64,000 nt of DNA from NCBI GenBank assembly GCA_029391995.1, contig CP113924.1, forward strand, positions 1,085,001 to 1,149,000, written 5' to 3'. A program made the position numbers and the translations under genes. Numbering within the stretch: the stretch's first letter is position 1; the number at the start of each line of letters is the position of its first letter. Below, one piece after another: positions 27,053-36,068 of the stretch. The notes under the pieces are model-generated. The model ran no database searches and was not told the origin of the DNA. It saw nothing but the letters and a program-made list of their open reading frames with translations. The DNA is from Streptococcaceae bacterium ESL0729. Its GTDB lineage: Bacteria; Bacillota; Bacilli; Lactobacillales; Streptococcaceae.

Positions 27053-27727
27053 TTAGGCCTTAAGGATTTTTACTCCTTCCCTACTCCCAACAATGACCTG
27101 GTCAATCATATTGATAAAAAGGCCATGTTCAACCACACCAACAGTTGCATCCAAAAGACTAGCAAGCTCCTTGGGGTTTGAAATCTCCTCCAAATAAAGA
27201 TCAATTATGTAGTGTCCTGTATCTGTGATTAAAAATTCTCCGTCTATATTTAGCCTTATTTTGGGCTCATAACCGAGTTTTTTAAATCGCCTCATGAGCT
27301 GGTCATGGCCATATGGAATGACCTCGACTGGCAGTGGGAATTTTCCAAGCTTATTAACAAGCTTTTGCTCATCAACAATCCACAGGCAATTTTTGGAATA
27401 GCTGGCTACAATTTTTTCCATCAACAGGGCAGCTCCTCCACCTTTAATCCCATTAAAATTGCTGTCAACCTCATCTGCACCATCAACAGTCAGGTCAACA
27501 TATTCTACATCGTCAATAGATTTTAAGGGAATATCTAGCTCCTTGGCCAAACGGTGGGTAAGATTAGAGGTTGTAACTCCTGTGATATCAAGGCCCTCCT
27601 CCTTAATCCTTCGACCAAGTTCCTCCACAAAAAACTTAGCCGTACTTCCTGTACCAAGGCCTACAACCATTCCCGATTCAACAAATTTTGCGGCCTCAAT
27701 GCCGACTTGTTTTTTTAATTCGTCCAT
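27053..27727 (-). CDS. rpiA: ribose-5-phosphate isomerase A
   Basis: Interconverts ribose-5-phosphate and ribulose-5-phosphate in the pentose phosphate pathway. The 224 residues include [23 protein letters not shown] and [12 protein letters not shown], the substrate-binding and catalytic segments. The ATG matches the family's conserved start ([16 protein letters not shown]). No Shine-Dalgarno precedes it; an extended -10 lies six bases away, so a leaderless mRNA is predicted. Confidence 0.95.
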   Translation of the reverse strand: MDELKKQVGIEAAKFVESGMVVGLGTGSTAKFFVEELGRRIKEEGLDITGVTTSNLTHRLAKELDIPLKSIDDVEYVDLTVDGADEVDSNFNGIKGGGAALLMEKIVASYSKNCLWIVDEQKLVNKLGKFPLPVEVIPYGHDQLMRRFKKLGYEPKIRLNIDGEFLITDTGHYIIDLYLEEISNPKELASLLDATVGVVEHGLFINMIDQVIVGSREGVKILKA

Positions 27728-27733
27728 AAAAAT

Positions 27734-27742
27734 ATTTTATCA
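27734..27742 (-). promoter_or_regulatory. extended -10 of rpiA, predicted leaderless start
   Basis: The minus strand reads TGATAAAAT then ATTTTT then the ATG. The -10 ends six bases before the start codon, so +1 falls on the A of ATG. The -35 is weak, in keeping with the TGn extension. Confidence 0.55.
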
Positions 27743-27791
27743 CATAATCAGGGCTAAAGTTTGACTTAGCCTGTTCTTTTAAGTTAAATTT

Positions 27792-28262
27792 TCACTTTTT
27801 AAACTTATTATTAACAGTCATGGTTACCCCGTCAACAATCCTAACATACTGCTCAGTTACAAATTGAGATAAAATATAGCCCAGAGCAATTGAGCCTGCA
27901 TACATAACAACTAAAAAAAGTTTGTTAAGGGCTGCGATGGTTTGCCCTGATATTTGAAACATCAGAGACTGATAGGCCGTAGCTCCAGGGACTAGAGGAA
28001 TAAGGGCTGGTATTGCGAAAATAATTGACGAAATTCCAGTTTTTCTTGAGAAGATTAGGGCCACTATTCCCACCATAAGCCCCCCTGTAAAATTGGCCAA
28101 AAGACCATTATCAAGGGCTAATTTAACCAGCCAGTAGGAAAGCCAGCCAATCATGCCAGTAATTGAAGTCAAATTAAGCATCTTCCTTGGAACATTTAAA
28201 ACGAAGGCCGCACTGAAGGTTGCGATATATGAAAAAACGATTTGAACTAAAAAACTATTCAT
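27792..28262 (-). CDS. ThrE-type threonine/serine exporter, small subunit (DUF3815)
   Basis: Membrane protein of 156 residues with four or five membrane segments, matching the C-terminal half of ThrE exporters (GWLSYWLVKLALDNGLLANF, then PALIPLVPGATAYQSL). In Firmicutes and Enterobacteria the exporter is split into this unit and a DUF1212 unit, the gene just upstream. AAAGGAG precedes the ATG by ten bases. Export of threonine or serine is by family; relatives also move dicarboxylates. Confidence 0.82.
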   Translation of the reverse strand: MNSFLVQIVFSYIATFSAAFVLNVPRKMLNLTSITGMIGWLSYWLVKLALDNGLLANFTGGLMVGIVALIFSRKTGISSIIFAIPALIPLVPGATAYQSLMFQISGQTIAALNKLFLVVMYAGSIALGYILSQFVTEQYVRIVDGVTMTVNNKFKK

Positions 28263-28289
28263 GTAAGTAAGCTCCTTTTGGCTAGATTA

Positions 28290-29048
28290 TTAAAAGTTAA
28301 CATGTTGCAAAACTAAGGCTAGGGCTGAGACAATGGCAAAAATAGTCAAGGTAGCTTCTACCCCTCGCTCAATGCCTGATATCAGATTTCCTTCAATCAA
28401 GTCCCTGATTGAATTGGTAATAGAAACCCCTGGTACAAGAGGCATTACAGCCCCAATAATTACATCATTAATGCTAGAAGCAAGATTCAGCCTGACCCCG
28501 ATTAGGGCAATGTAGCCCAGAAGCAAGGAACCCAAAAACTCCCTAATAAAAGGAATGTTGGTATACTTGTGCAAGGTGATAGCCAAGGCATAGCCACACG
28601 CTCCAGTTAAAGCCGTCCAAAACATGTCCAGATAGGCCGATGATTGGGTAAAAATAATCATCAAAAAAGCACTTTGGACTGCCGCAGCAAGTACCTTAGT
28701 TGCAAAAGAAAAGTCAATAATATTTTTCTCCAGATACTTTAGCTTCTTATATAAGTCATCAAGACTTATCTCATCGTTAAGGTAGCTTTTGACTAAAAGA
28801 TCGACCTGGTAAATTTTTTCAAGATTAATTCCCCGGCCTTCAACCTGCTCAAACATCATGGTTGATGAATCTTGTACCCCAACCATGATGGCCGTTAAAC
28901 TTGTGAAGACTTGACTCTCCTTATCACTTGCTTTATTAACAATCTCTTTTATTGTTTTGTTAATTCGCTCCATCTCAGAGCCACCCTCAATTAAAATTCT
29001 TCCCGCAATCAGACCCGTATTAACAGCAAGGGTATCTTTTTTATTCAT
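28290..29048 (-). CDS. ThrE-type threonine/serine exporter, large subunit (DUF1212)
   Basis: The 252 residues from the chosen start comprise a soluble N-terminal part (1-115, NTGLIAGRILIEGGSEMERI with the family's GxxL..GGE-like segment) and five membrane segments. PLVPGVSITNSIRDLIEGN is a family hallmark. The ATG at 29048 follows AAAGGAG by six bases; the frame opens 28 codons earlier without support. It lies 27 bases before its partner subunit gene. Confidence 0.85.
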   Translation of the reverse strand: MNKKDTLAVNTGLIAGRILIEGGSEMERINKTIKEIVNKASDKESQVFTSLTAIMVGVQDSSTMMFEQVEGRGINLEKIYQVDLLVKSYLNDEISLDDLYKKLKYLEKNIIDFSFATKVLAAAVQSAFLMIIFTQSSAYLDMFWTALTGACGYALAITLHKYTNIPFIREFLGSLLLGYIALIGVRLNLASSINDVIIGAVMPLVPGVSITNSIRDLIEGNLISGIERGVEATLTIFAIVSALALVLQHVNF

Positions 29049-29442
29049 CCTATCTCCTTTTTCAGCTTTTATTTTCCTTGCATTTCTGTACATTTTTTTC
29101 ACAAAAAAAGCAAATTTTAAACAAAAAGTCATTTGACTTTGTTAAGGTATTAATTTATAATATCATTATTCTAGCAATTTTTTTAATTTATTAACTTATG
29201 GATGGGGTTCAATTATATATTATAATCGTTCGAATTAGGGTTAAGCAAGATAATAAATTCTCGCTGGAAACTACTATCATATGCCGTGACCAAATGGTTA
29301 CGGTTTTAATATACACTTAATCAGATACTTGAGGCAAGTATATAGAAAAATTATTCAAAAGAAGGTACAATTGACCTACTGCGGATTTCTAAGCAAGTAA
29401 GATTTAGAAAATCCACCTACAAAATAAATAAAGGGAAAATGT
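29049..29442. other. gene-free stretch with stacked hairpins upstream of mnmE
   Basis: No reading frame of note in 394 bases. Plus-strand elements are TATAAT at 29221, an 8-bp hairpin with TTTT tail (29284-29307), a perfect 7-bp hairpin ATACTTG-AGG-CAAGTAT (29325-29341) and a 10-bp stem GGATTTCTAA/TTAG-A-AAATCC (29383-29414). This could be a structured leader of mnmE or a small RNA of about 80 bases ending at 29307. I do not recognise a known riboswitch. Confidence 0.5.
29284..29310 (+). terminator. terminator-like hairpin in the mnmE leader
   Basis: CCGTGACC pairs with GGTTACGG (one G-T pair) around AAAT, followed by TTTTAAT. It may end a short RNA or attenuate mnmE. Confidence 0.5.
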
Positions 29443-30810
29443 ATGCTAACAAAAGAATTTGATACCATAGCAGCCATCTCAACTCCTATGGGTGAAGGTG
29501 CTATTGGAATTGTCAGAATGTCAGGGTCTGATGCCCTTAACATCATAAGTAAAGTTTTTAAAGGAAGTGACCTCAAAGAAGCGGCCAGCCATACCCTGAA
29601 CTATGGTCACATCATAGAACAAGATAGGGTTCTTGATGAAGTCATCGTTGGTCTTATGAAGGCTCCACGCACCTTCACTAGAGAAGATGTAGTTGAGATT
29701 AACACCCACGGGGGAATTGCCGTTGTTAACGAAATTCTCCAAGCCCTCTTAAGAAACGGAGCCCGCATGGCTGAACCTGGTGAGTTTACTAAAAGGGCCT
29801 TCTTGAATGGTCGAGTGGACTTGTCTCAAGCTGAGGCCGTTATGGATGTTATCAGGGCCAAGACTGATAAGGCTATGGATCTTGCCATCAGACAGCTTGA
29901 CGGAAGTCTCTCAAATCTCATCAATAATACCCGCCAGGAAATCCTTGAGGTTCTAGCTCAGGTCGAGGTTAACATTGACTACCCTGAGTATGATGACGTT
30001 GAGGAATTAACCTCAAAAATGCTGCGAGAAAAGACCTTGGAATTTGAAAGTCTCCTAAACAATCTACTTAAAACAGCTAAAAGAGGTAAAATCCTTCGTG
30101 AAGGAATCAAGACTGCCATCATCGGCCGTCCTAATGTTGGAAAATCAAGCCTTCTAAATCATCTCCTTCAAGAAGAAAAAGCCATTGTTACCGATATTGC
30201 AGGTACCACCCGTGACGTAATTGAAGAGTATGCCAATATCAACGGAGTTCCCCTAAAGCTTATTGATACAGCAGGGATTAGGGAAACAGAAGATATCGTC
30301 GAAAAAATTGGTGTTGAAAAGTCGAAAAAGGCTTTGGAAGAAGCTGATCTGGTCCTTTTAATTTTAAACGCCAGTGAACCCCTAAGTGATCAGGACAAAC
30401 AACTCCTTGACCTTAGCCAAGAGAGCAATCGTATTGTTATCCTAAATAAGACTGACCTTCCAGGACAAATCGAGAAGGAACAACTTCCACAAGATTTCAT
30501 TGAAATATCAGTCCTTAAGGATGAAAATATTGACAAGATTGAAGACAAGATCAACCAGCTCTTCTTTGAGAACTCAGGACTTGCTGAATATGATTCAACC
30601 TATCTTTCAAATACCCGTCATATTTCACTAATTGAGCAGGCCCTTGAAGCCCTTCAAGCTGTGAATGAAGGACTTGATATGGGACTTCCTGTTGATCTGG
30701 TCCAAGTTGACATGACTAGAACCTGGGAAATTCTTGGGGAAATTACAGGTGACTCTGCCCCTGATGAGTTGATCACAGCCCTCTTTAGTCAATTCTGCCT
30801 AGGCAAATAG
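29443..30810 (+). CDS. mnmE: tRNA modification GTPase MnmE
   Basis: With MnmG it installs the 5-carboxymethylaminomethyl group at U34 of certain tRNAs. The 455 residues show the N-terminal THF-binding domain, a helical domain interrupted by the G domain (GRPNVGKSS at about 225, [24 protein letters not shown]) and the invariant C-terminal FCLGK, whose Cys is functional. AAAGGG precedes the ATG. mnmG is not nearby. The unusual leader is described separately. Confidence 0.96.
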   Translation: MLTKEFDTIAAISTPMGEGAIGIVRMSGSDALNIISKVFKGSDLKEAASHTLNYGHIIEQDRVLDEVIVGLMKAPRTFTREDVVEINTHGGIAVVNEILQALLRNGARMAEPGEFTKRAFLNGRVDLSQAEAVMDVIRAKTDKAMDLAIRQLDGSLSNLINNTRQEILEVLAQVEVNIDYPEYDDVEELTSKMLREKTLEFESLLNNLLKTAKRGKILREGIKTAIIGRPNVGKSSLLNHLLQEEKAIVTDIAGTTRDVIEEYANINGVPLKLIDTAGIRETEDIVEKIGVEKSKKALEEADLVLLILNASEPLSDQDKQLLDLSQESNRIVILNKTDLPGQIEKEQLPQDFIEISVLKDENIDKIEDKINQLFFENSGLAEYDSTYLSNTRHISLIEQALEALQAVNEGLDMGLPVDLVQVDMTRTWEILGEITGDSAPDELITALFSQFCLGK

Positions 30811-30821
30811 TAAACAAAAGT

Positions 30822-30852
30822 AAAAACCGAGGATTATTCCCCCGGTTTTTTT
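30822..30852. terminator. bidirectional terminator shared by mnmE and the feo operon
   Basis: AAAAACCG pairs with CGGTTTTT around a G/A/T loop and is flanked by runs of A and T. The last codons of the small Cys-rich gene on the minus strand lie inside the stem. Confidence 0.8.
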
Positions 30853-30992
30853 GCTGCCTTCATTGGAGTAACCTTGGTTGGACAAGAGCATTTACAGTCC
30901 TCACAAGCACCCTTTGATTTGATAATTTTTCTAAGAGCATGGGCAAAAACAGCTAAGATTAGTACAAGTAAAATTAAAGTTGACATATTCAT
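30834..30992 (-). CDS. FeoB-associated Cys-rich small membrane protein
   Basis: A 52-residue protein: one membrane helix (MNMSTLILLVLILAVFAHAL) followed by a Cys cluster, ACEDCKCSC, and a basic tail. This is the FeoB-associated Cys-rich family, thought to help ferrous iron transport or metal sensing at the membrane. Its ATG overlaps the feoB TGA (ATGA), and GGAGGG within the end of feoB is placed seven bases before it, so translation is coupled. Its stop lies in the shared terminator stem. Confidence 0.88.
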   Translation of the reverse strand: MNMSTLILLVLILAVFAHALRKIIKSKGACEDCKCSCPTKVTPMKAAKKPGE

Positions 30993-33115
30993 CTTACACC
31001 CTCCAGACTTGGTGTGCCTCCAAAGTACTTGGGTTTACGTACCAAGAGGTAGATAAAGACTACAATTATTAGAAGGGCTAAGACTACTCCTCCTGTTAAG
31101 TGACCTACAAGTAAACTTGTCCCCACCTGATAGATTACAAAGCTTGTCAAATAGGCAAGGCAAGTCTGATAAAAGATGGCTCTAAGGGTCCATTTCATGT
31201 CCCCCATCTCCCTGTAAATAGCTCCAATGGCCGCAAAACACGGAGCACAAAGGAGATTAAAGGCAAGGAAGGAATAGGCTGCAAGAGGGGTAAACTGCTC
31301 CCTCATGGCTACCCAGTATTCCTGACCATTTTCACTGGTCTCCTTGGCCCCTGTATAAAGGACTCCAAGGGTCCCAACAACCGTTTCCTTGGCAACAAGC
31401 CCTGTAATAGTAGCCACAGTCGCCTGCCAATTCCCCCAGCCTAATGGTGCAAAAAGAGGGGAGAAGATACTTCCAAGGCTAGCAAGGATTGACTCATTCT
31501 CTTCACTGGCCTCAAAATGCCAATTGTAGCTTGAGGTAAACCAGATAATAATATTCATAACAAAAATAATGGTACCAGCCCGCTTAACAAAGCTTAGAGA
31601 TCTTTCAAAACTATACTGAAGGACTGACTTAATCCTTGGAAAGTGATAGTTTGGAAGCTCCATGATAAAGGGAGCTGATTTTCCTGAAAGCATCTTGGTC
31701 TTTTTAAGGAGAATACCTGACAAAATAATCATGAGCATGCCTAAAAAGTAGGCACTGGGAGCAACCCAAGAAGCACTTGGGAAGAAGGCACCAGCAATCA
31801 AAGCTATGATTGGAAGCTTGGCCGAACAGGGCATGAAGGTTGTGACCATGATGGTAATCCTGCGGTCACTTTCACTTTCAATGGTTCTTGAAGCCATAAT
31901 CCCAGGAACCCCGCACCCTGTTGAGATAAGCATAGGAATAAAAGATTTTCCAGAGAGGCCAAAGTTCCTAAAGATTCGGTCCATGACAAAGGCCACACGT
32001 GACATGTAGCCGCAATCTTCAAGAAGTCCCAAACACAAGAAAAGAACTGCAATCTGGGGCAAGAAACCAAGAACGGCACCAATACCTGCCACAATCCCAT
32101 TTAGGACCAAGTCCTGAAGCCAGTCGGCAATTTGCAGGTAGCCCATAAAGGCTTCTAAGTGGCTGGGAATAATCTCGCCAAATAGATTATCATTTATCCA
32201 GTCCGTACCCATGGTTCCAACAGTCTGGATAGAAAGGTAGTAAACACCCCACATGACTAGAGCAAAGATTGGTAGACCCAAGAAGCGATTGGTTACAAAT
32301 TTGTCAATCTTATCGGATAGATTAAAGCGAATGTCATCAGACTTGTTGCTTGTAGCAAGCTCTGTTATCTGATTAATTAGGGCATAGCGTTCATTAATTA
32401 CAATACTTTCAGCATCTTCCTGGAAAATTTTCTCAGTTATTGCAATAATTTCAGCAATTTCCTCCCCCTGCTCCCTGGTAAGTTTCAAAGATTCAATAAG
32501 CTCCTGGTCTCCCTCAAAAATCTTGATTAAATACCACTTGCGTCCCTTTAAAGGAAGCAAGTCACCGAGGATTAAGTCAAGCTCGGCAAGTGAACTTTCA
32601 AGTCTTGCATCATAGGTCAAGCTACTCTCACAAGCCTCTGCCTTCTTACTAACCTCAAGAGCCTCAAAAACTCCACGCCCCTTGATGGCTGTCATGGGAA
32701 CAACCTTAACACCTAGACCATAAGACAATTTTTCAAGGTCAATTTCCTTTTTCTCCCTTTTAAGGGCGTCCATCATATTAAGTCCCAAGACCAAGGGAAT
32801 CTCTGTTTCCAGAAGCTGAAGGGTCAAATAAAGATTCCGCTCCAAATTTGTTGCATCAACAATGTTTAAGATAGCATCCGGTCTATCCTTTAAAAGATAG
32901 TCCCTTGAGACAATCTCCTCAGGCGTATAAGGACTTAGGGAGTAAATTCCTGGCAAGTCCTGAATTTGCGTTACCTTGTCCTTTTTATAGGTCCCGCTTT
33001 TTTTATCAACTGTAACTCCAGGCCAGTTTCCCACCCTTTGGCTTGAGCCAGTTAAAATGTTAAAAACGCTTGTCTTCCCACTATTGGGATTTCCAGCAAG
33101 TGCTATGGTTGTCAT
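30989..33115 (-). CDS. feoB: ferrous iron transport protein B
   Basis: Fe2+ transporter with a cytosolic G domain. The 708 residues carry GNPNSGKTSVFN (G1), DLPGIYSL (G3) and LNMMDA (G4) in residues 1-160, a GDI-like helical region, and about ten membrane segments with the Gate motifs around MPCSAKLPI and LCAPCFAAIGA. Its start overlaps the feoA stop (TAATG). It lies between feoA and a Cys-rich partner gene. Confidence 0.96.
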   Translation of the reverse strand: MTTIALAGNPNSGKTSVFNILTGSSQRVGNWPGVTVDKKSGTYKKDKVTQIQDLPGIYSLSPYTPEEIVSRDYLLKDRPDAILNIVDATNLERNLYLTLQLLETEIPLVLGLNMMDALKREKKEIDLEKLSYGLGVKVVPMTAIKGRGVFEALEVSKKAEACESSLTYDARLESSLAELDLILGDLLPLKGRKWYLIKIFEGDQELIESLKLTREQGEEIAEIIAITEKIFQEDAESIVINERYALINQITELATSNKSDDIRFNLSDKIDKFVTNRFLGLPIFALVMWGVYYLSIQTVGTMGTDWINDNLFGEIIPSHLEAFMGYLQIADWLQDLVLNGIVAGIGAVLGFLPQIAVLFLCLGLLEDCGYMSRVAFVMDRIFRNFGLSGKSFIPMLISTGCGVPGIMASRTIESESDRRITIMVTTFMPCSAKLPIIALIAGAFFPSASWVAPSAYFLGMLMIILSGILLKKTKMLSGKSAPFIMELPNYHFPRIKSVLQYSFERSLSFVKRAGTIIFVMNIIIWFTSSYNWHFEASEENESILASLGSIFSPLFAPLGWGNWQATVATITGLVAKETVVGTLGVLYTGAKETSENGQEYWVAMREQFTPLAAYSFLAFNLLCAPCFAAIGAIYREMGDMKWTLRAIFYQTCLAYLTSFVIYQVGTSLLVGHLTGGVVLALLIIVVFIYLLVRKPKYFGGTPSLEGVR

Positions 33116-33597
33116 TATTTTACCTCACTAGATTCATCAAGAACCTTTACTCTTACCAAATGAGCCTCTGACTTTCTAAGACTTAGGGCATAGCCCCTTA
33201 AATGAACCTCAATCGGGTCTCCTAAGGGTGCAATCTTTCTAACGTAAATCTTAACCCCCCTAGTAATTCCCATATCCATAAGCCTTCTTCTAAGCTCTCC
33301 AATTGAATCAACCCGCTCAACGATCCCCTGCATGCCAGGTTCTAACTCATCCAAGGTCGCAAGCTCGTAATCCTTATTCAAACTATCACTAACAACAATC
33401 TGACTTAAAATCTTCTTATCAAGGGCCAGCCTGTGGTTCTGTAAAAGCACAATGGCATTTTCTCCCTCAATCTTTGAAATTTTAATCTGTTTGTCCTTAA
33501 TAAGGCCTAAGTTTTGTAGCTGCTTACTTTGACTGGTAACTTTTAAATGGTCAATGTAATAAGTTTGACCAACTATACAATTATCTAAAGTTTTCAT
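33115..33597 (-). CDS. feoA: FeoA protein with two FeoA/SH3-like domains
   Basis: Cytosolic partner of FeoB. The 160 residues hold two FeoA-type beta-barrels (about 1-72 and 80-155, the second with LRRRLMDMGITRG, the better conserved), whereas the classic protein has one domain of about 75 residues. The ATG at 33597 is chosen because AAGGA lies seven bases before it; the frame opens five codons earlier. The stop overlaps the feoB start. The promoter carries a 24-bp palindrome. Confidence 0.9.
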   Translation of the reverse strand: MKTLDNCIVGQTYYIDHLKVTSQSKQLQNLGLIKDKQIKISKIEGENAIVLLQNHRLALDKKILSQIVVSDSLNKDYELATLDELEPGMQGIVERVDSIGELRRRLMDMGITRGVKIYVRKIAPLGDPIEVHLRGYALSLRKSEAHLVRVKVLDESSEVK

Positions 33598-33641
33598 ATT
33601 TTCATCCTTCATTTCATAATAAGTAAATCACATTTCACAAA

Positions 33642-33670
33642 AAATGTAAATATAATTTTACATTTGTCAA
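33642..33670 (-). promoter_or_regulatory. feo promoter covered by AAATGTAAA-N6-TTTACATTT palindrome
   Basis: A perfect 9-bp inverted repeat with a six-base spacer spans 33642-33665. On the minus strand TTGACA (33670-33665), 16 bases and TACATT (33648-33643) form the promoter, so the palindrome fills the spacer and -10. The same palindrome occurs at the siderophore transporter promoter (39484), so it is probably the operator of an iron-responsive repressor. Confidence 0.75.
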
Positions 33671-33700
33671 GAAAAAAGCTCAGGATTTGTAAAAAACTAC

Positions 33701-33726
33701 AAAAAAAGAGGGATCAGTAACCCCTC
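33701..33726 (-). terminator. intrinsic terminator of the DUF421 operon
   Basis: GAGGG and CCCTC form the stem, with TTTTTTT following on the minus strand, five bases after the stop. Confidence 0.75.
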
Positions 33727-33730
33727 CTGC

Positions 33731-34378
33731 TTATTTATCTGGCATGGGCTCATAGGCAAAGAGTCTTACCTCCTTTGACACATACTCCCCCAGATAAATT
33801 TCATTAATTCTTGTATAACCTTGAGTTTTAACCTCGGCTTCCAGCCAGTCCTGGTCCTTATGAATAAGCTCCAAGACGTCCATATTGGCCTGACCATCAA
33901 CAATTATCGGATAGCGAACATTATCATCACCAATCTCTGTGATGGTCAGCTGACCGTTTTGCTCAAGGACTGCCCTTTTTACATTTTCGACCTCATAGAT
34001 ACCGTTTGACCTTAGCTTAAACATAAGCTCATTGGCTGAAATCCCCTTCTTCAAGCATTCGGTCACATCAACCTTACCATTATGGATAAGGCTGACTGGT
34101 CTTCCATCAATAATATATTTAACATAACGATTGTACTCTTTGGCAAATTTCAAAATAAAAACCAAAAGGGTCCAAATAATCAAAACCATAACAAACTGTA
34201 GAACAGTTATTGACTCATTGTAGATGACCCCTCCAATAATTCCCCCCAGAACATAGTTTTGTACCTGGTCAAGGGCTGATGAGGGAGCGAGATTTCCCTT
34301 GCCCATCATATTTATTTGGGCCACCAAACAAATAATTCCTAGCGAAAGTTTGATGATAATTGGAATGTAAAGTTGCAT
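33731..34378 (-). CDS. DUF421 membrane protein (YetF-like)
   Basis: A 215-residue protein with about three N-terminal membrane segments (5-85) and a cytosolic C-terminal domain typical of DUF421/YetF proteins (VKYIIDGRPVSLIHNGKV, then ELMFKLRSNGI). Function is not established in the family. GGGGG lies before the ATG. It follows a DUF3290 gene by eight bases, a pairing that is common in lactic acid bacteria, so the two probably form a complex. Confidence 0.82.
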   Translation of the reverse strand: MQLYIPIIIKLSLGIICLVAQINMMGKGNLAPSSALDQVQNYVLGGIIGGVIYNESITVLQFVMVLIIWTLLVFILKFAKEYNRYVKYIIDGRPVSLIHNGKVDVTECLKKGISANELMFKLRSNGIYEVENVKRAVLEQNGQLTITEIGDDNVRYPIIVDGQANMDVLELIHKDQDWLEAEVKTQGYTRINEIYLGEYVSKEVRLFAYEPMPDK

Positions 34379-34386
34379 ATTTCCCC

Positions 34387-34830
34387 CTAGTCCTTGATTA
34401 TAATATTGGTATTAGTAGCTTCAACCTCAGTCAGACTGTAAAACTTTTGACTAGCAGCCAGGCTAACCTTATAGTAGATATCGTCAATTCTTACAATTAC
34501 CCCATCAGTAAGTTGAGTTGCATTAACATATATTTTACTGGTGCTGACCTTCTTGTTTTGCGATACATCCTGGACGAATTTCACCATCTGCGGATACTGT
34601 GCATGTTTGAGCTGATTGGACTGGTAATCAGAATACTGAACCCCTAGAGAGAATAAAAGTGTTAGAAAAAAAATAATACCCAAATCCCTGTACTTGGTTT
34701 GAATCCTGTGACGCATATAAAGCACAAACACGACAACCATCAAAATCAAGGAACCAAAAACTAAAAAATACTTAAGATAATAATTAATACCGGATTGTGA
34801 TTCTAAAAAATTTATCCCGTAAAAGACCAT
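34387..34830 (-). CDS. DUF3290 membrane protein
   Basis: A 147-residue protein with two membrane segments (about 17-38 and 50-65) and a C-terminal extracellular or cytosolic beta-rich domain (VSTSKIYVNATQLTDGVIVR). The ATG at 34830 (MVFYGINFLES) follows GAGGAGGGG; a longer frame of 25 codons has no such site. It is coupled to the DUF421 gene. Function unknown. Confidence 0.78.
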   Translation of the reverse strand: MVFYGINFLESQSGINYYLKYFLVFGSLILMVVVFVLYMRHRIQTKYRDLGIIFFLTLLFSLGVQYSDYQSNQLKHAQYPQMVKFVQDVSQNKKVSTSKIYVNATQLTDGVIVRIDDIYYKVSLAASQKFYSLTEVEATNTNIIIKD

Positions 34831-34942
34831 ACAAACCCCTCCTCTAAAAGGCTCAATTACCATTATTTTACTAAAAAAATATCCAAAATGGTTTAATAAG
34901 AACAAGTCTATTATACCATTTTGAATTATTTAATACCTATTT

Positions 34943-35980
34943 TTAGGCCGCATCGTCTTCGTTTTCGTCTTTATCCTTGTCTCTCTTCTTGATAATAAAG
35001 AGAATAATGCTTAGGACGATAAGCAGACCAAGAAGAATCAAGAAGTATTTAAGGTATGGATTTTGTCCAGTATTAGTAATAATTACCTTATCATTGATTT
35101 TTTTAGCTTCTTTTTTGGTAATAGTGAAATCTTTGTTGAATTTCCATTCATTACCCTTGTCATCTGATACAACCATATCTAGGTTATAATCACCTGCAAC
35201 TAGAGGTTTATTATCCCAGTCAATGGCAAAATCATAAGTTGAGTTTGGAGCCATTTGCATATCATTATCATATGAAACTTCTTTTTCAACTGCCCCGTCC
35301 TTCTTATTGGTAACCTTGGCAGTATACTTAAGGTGACCCATTGGAGTCATGACTGGATTTTGAAGCTCAGCTACAACACTTGTCCTATTAAAGGCAGAGT
35401 CGGCCCTAACATTAAGGAGATTAAGTTGTCTAGGTAACTCTGTATCAGTTTCAGTTAACTGTAGTCCTAAAATATAACCATATTGGTTACTGATTCCTTG
35501 TTTTTTAGCTTCTTCTTCTGATTTTTCCTTAACAACCTGAATCCCAGCTAAAATAGTTCCATCGTACTGCTCAGCAGGCATCTTAAGGGTGATGGGTAAA
35601 TTCATGCTTGTATTGGCCTGAACAGTTATTTCATGCTCATAATTTGCAATGTCAGAAATCTTATACTTTAAGCTTGAATCAGGTTTGACGTCTGTCTCAG
35701 AGTAATCAATAAAGCCTGACTTATTAGTATAAGCTTGGTTGACGTTAACCTTAAACTTACTGTCTTCATTTGAAGTGTTAATAACTTGGACAATAATTTC
35801 TTGTTCTTGTCCAGGTGTCATTCTAAGGTCAAAATACGATTGTTCTTTGTCAATCTGATTGGATGGAATAACGGAGTTGATTGTAAAACCAACGTTATTC
35901 TCCCCTTCAGCAAGAACTCCTAGGGGACCTGCAATCAAACTAAAAAGAAAGACTGCAAGCATTAAAACTCTTTTTTTCAT
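34943..35980 (-). CDS. WxL-binding surface protein (DUF916/DUF3324) with C-terminal anchor
   Basis: Cell-surface protein of 345 residues: signal peptide (1-24), an immunoglobulin-like DUF916 domain (about 28-150, GFTINSVIPSNQIDKEQSYF), a DUF3324 domain (about 155-295), one membrane helix (about 308-328) and a charged cytoplasmic tail (KKRDKDKDENEDD). Such proteins bind WxL proteins and the wall in the WxL operons of enterococci and lactococci. GAAGGAG precedes the ATG. It follows two WxL genes on the same strand. Confidence 0.88.
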   Translation of the reverse strand: MKKRVLMLAVFLFSLIAGPLGVLAEGENNVGFTINSVIPSNQIDKEQSYFDLRMTPGQEQEIIVQVINTSNEDSKFKVNVNQAYTNKSGFIDYSETDVKPDSSLKYKISDIANYEHEITVQANTSMNLPITLKMPAEQYDGTILAGIQVVKEKSEEEAKKQGISNQYGYILGLQLTETDTELPRQLNLLNVRADSAFNRTSVVAELQNPVMTPMGHLKYTAKVTNKKDGAVEKEVSYDNDMQMAPNSTYDFAIDWDNKPLVAGDYNLDMVVSDDKGNEWKFNKDFTITKKEAKKINDKVIITNTGQNPYLKYFLILLGLLIVLSIILFIIKKRDKDKDENEDDAA

Positions 35981-36007
35981 CTCTACTCCTTCTAACTAAA
36001 AAGCAAA

Positions 36008-36024
36008 GAGAAGTTTAACTTCTC
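36008..36024 (-). other. hairpin between the small WxL gene and the DUF916 gene
   Basis: GAGAAG and CTTCTC form a perfect 6-bp stem around TTTAA with no T-run on the minus strand, so it is more likely an RNA processing or partial attenuation signal than a full terminator. Confidence 0.4.
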
Positions 36025-36068
36025 CTTACTTAACTAGTAATTACAACTTAAACTTTCTATATTATATA

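Noticed and set aside
29221-29310. Known riboswitch (preQ1, fluoride, TPP, guanidine) or 4.5S RNA before mnmE
   Set aside because: None of the conserved cores of these RNAs is present, so only an unassigned structured RNA is proposed.
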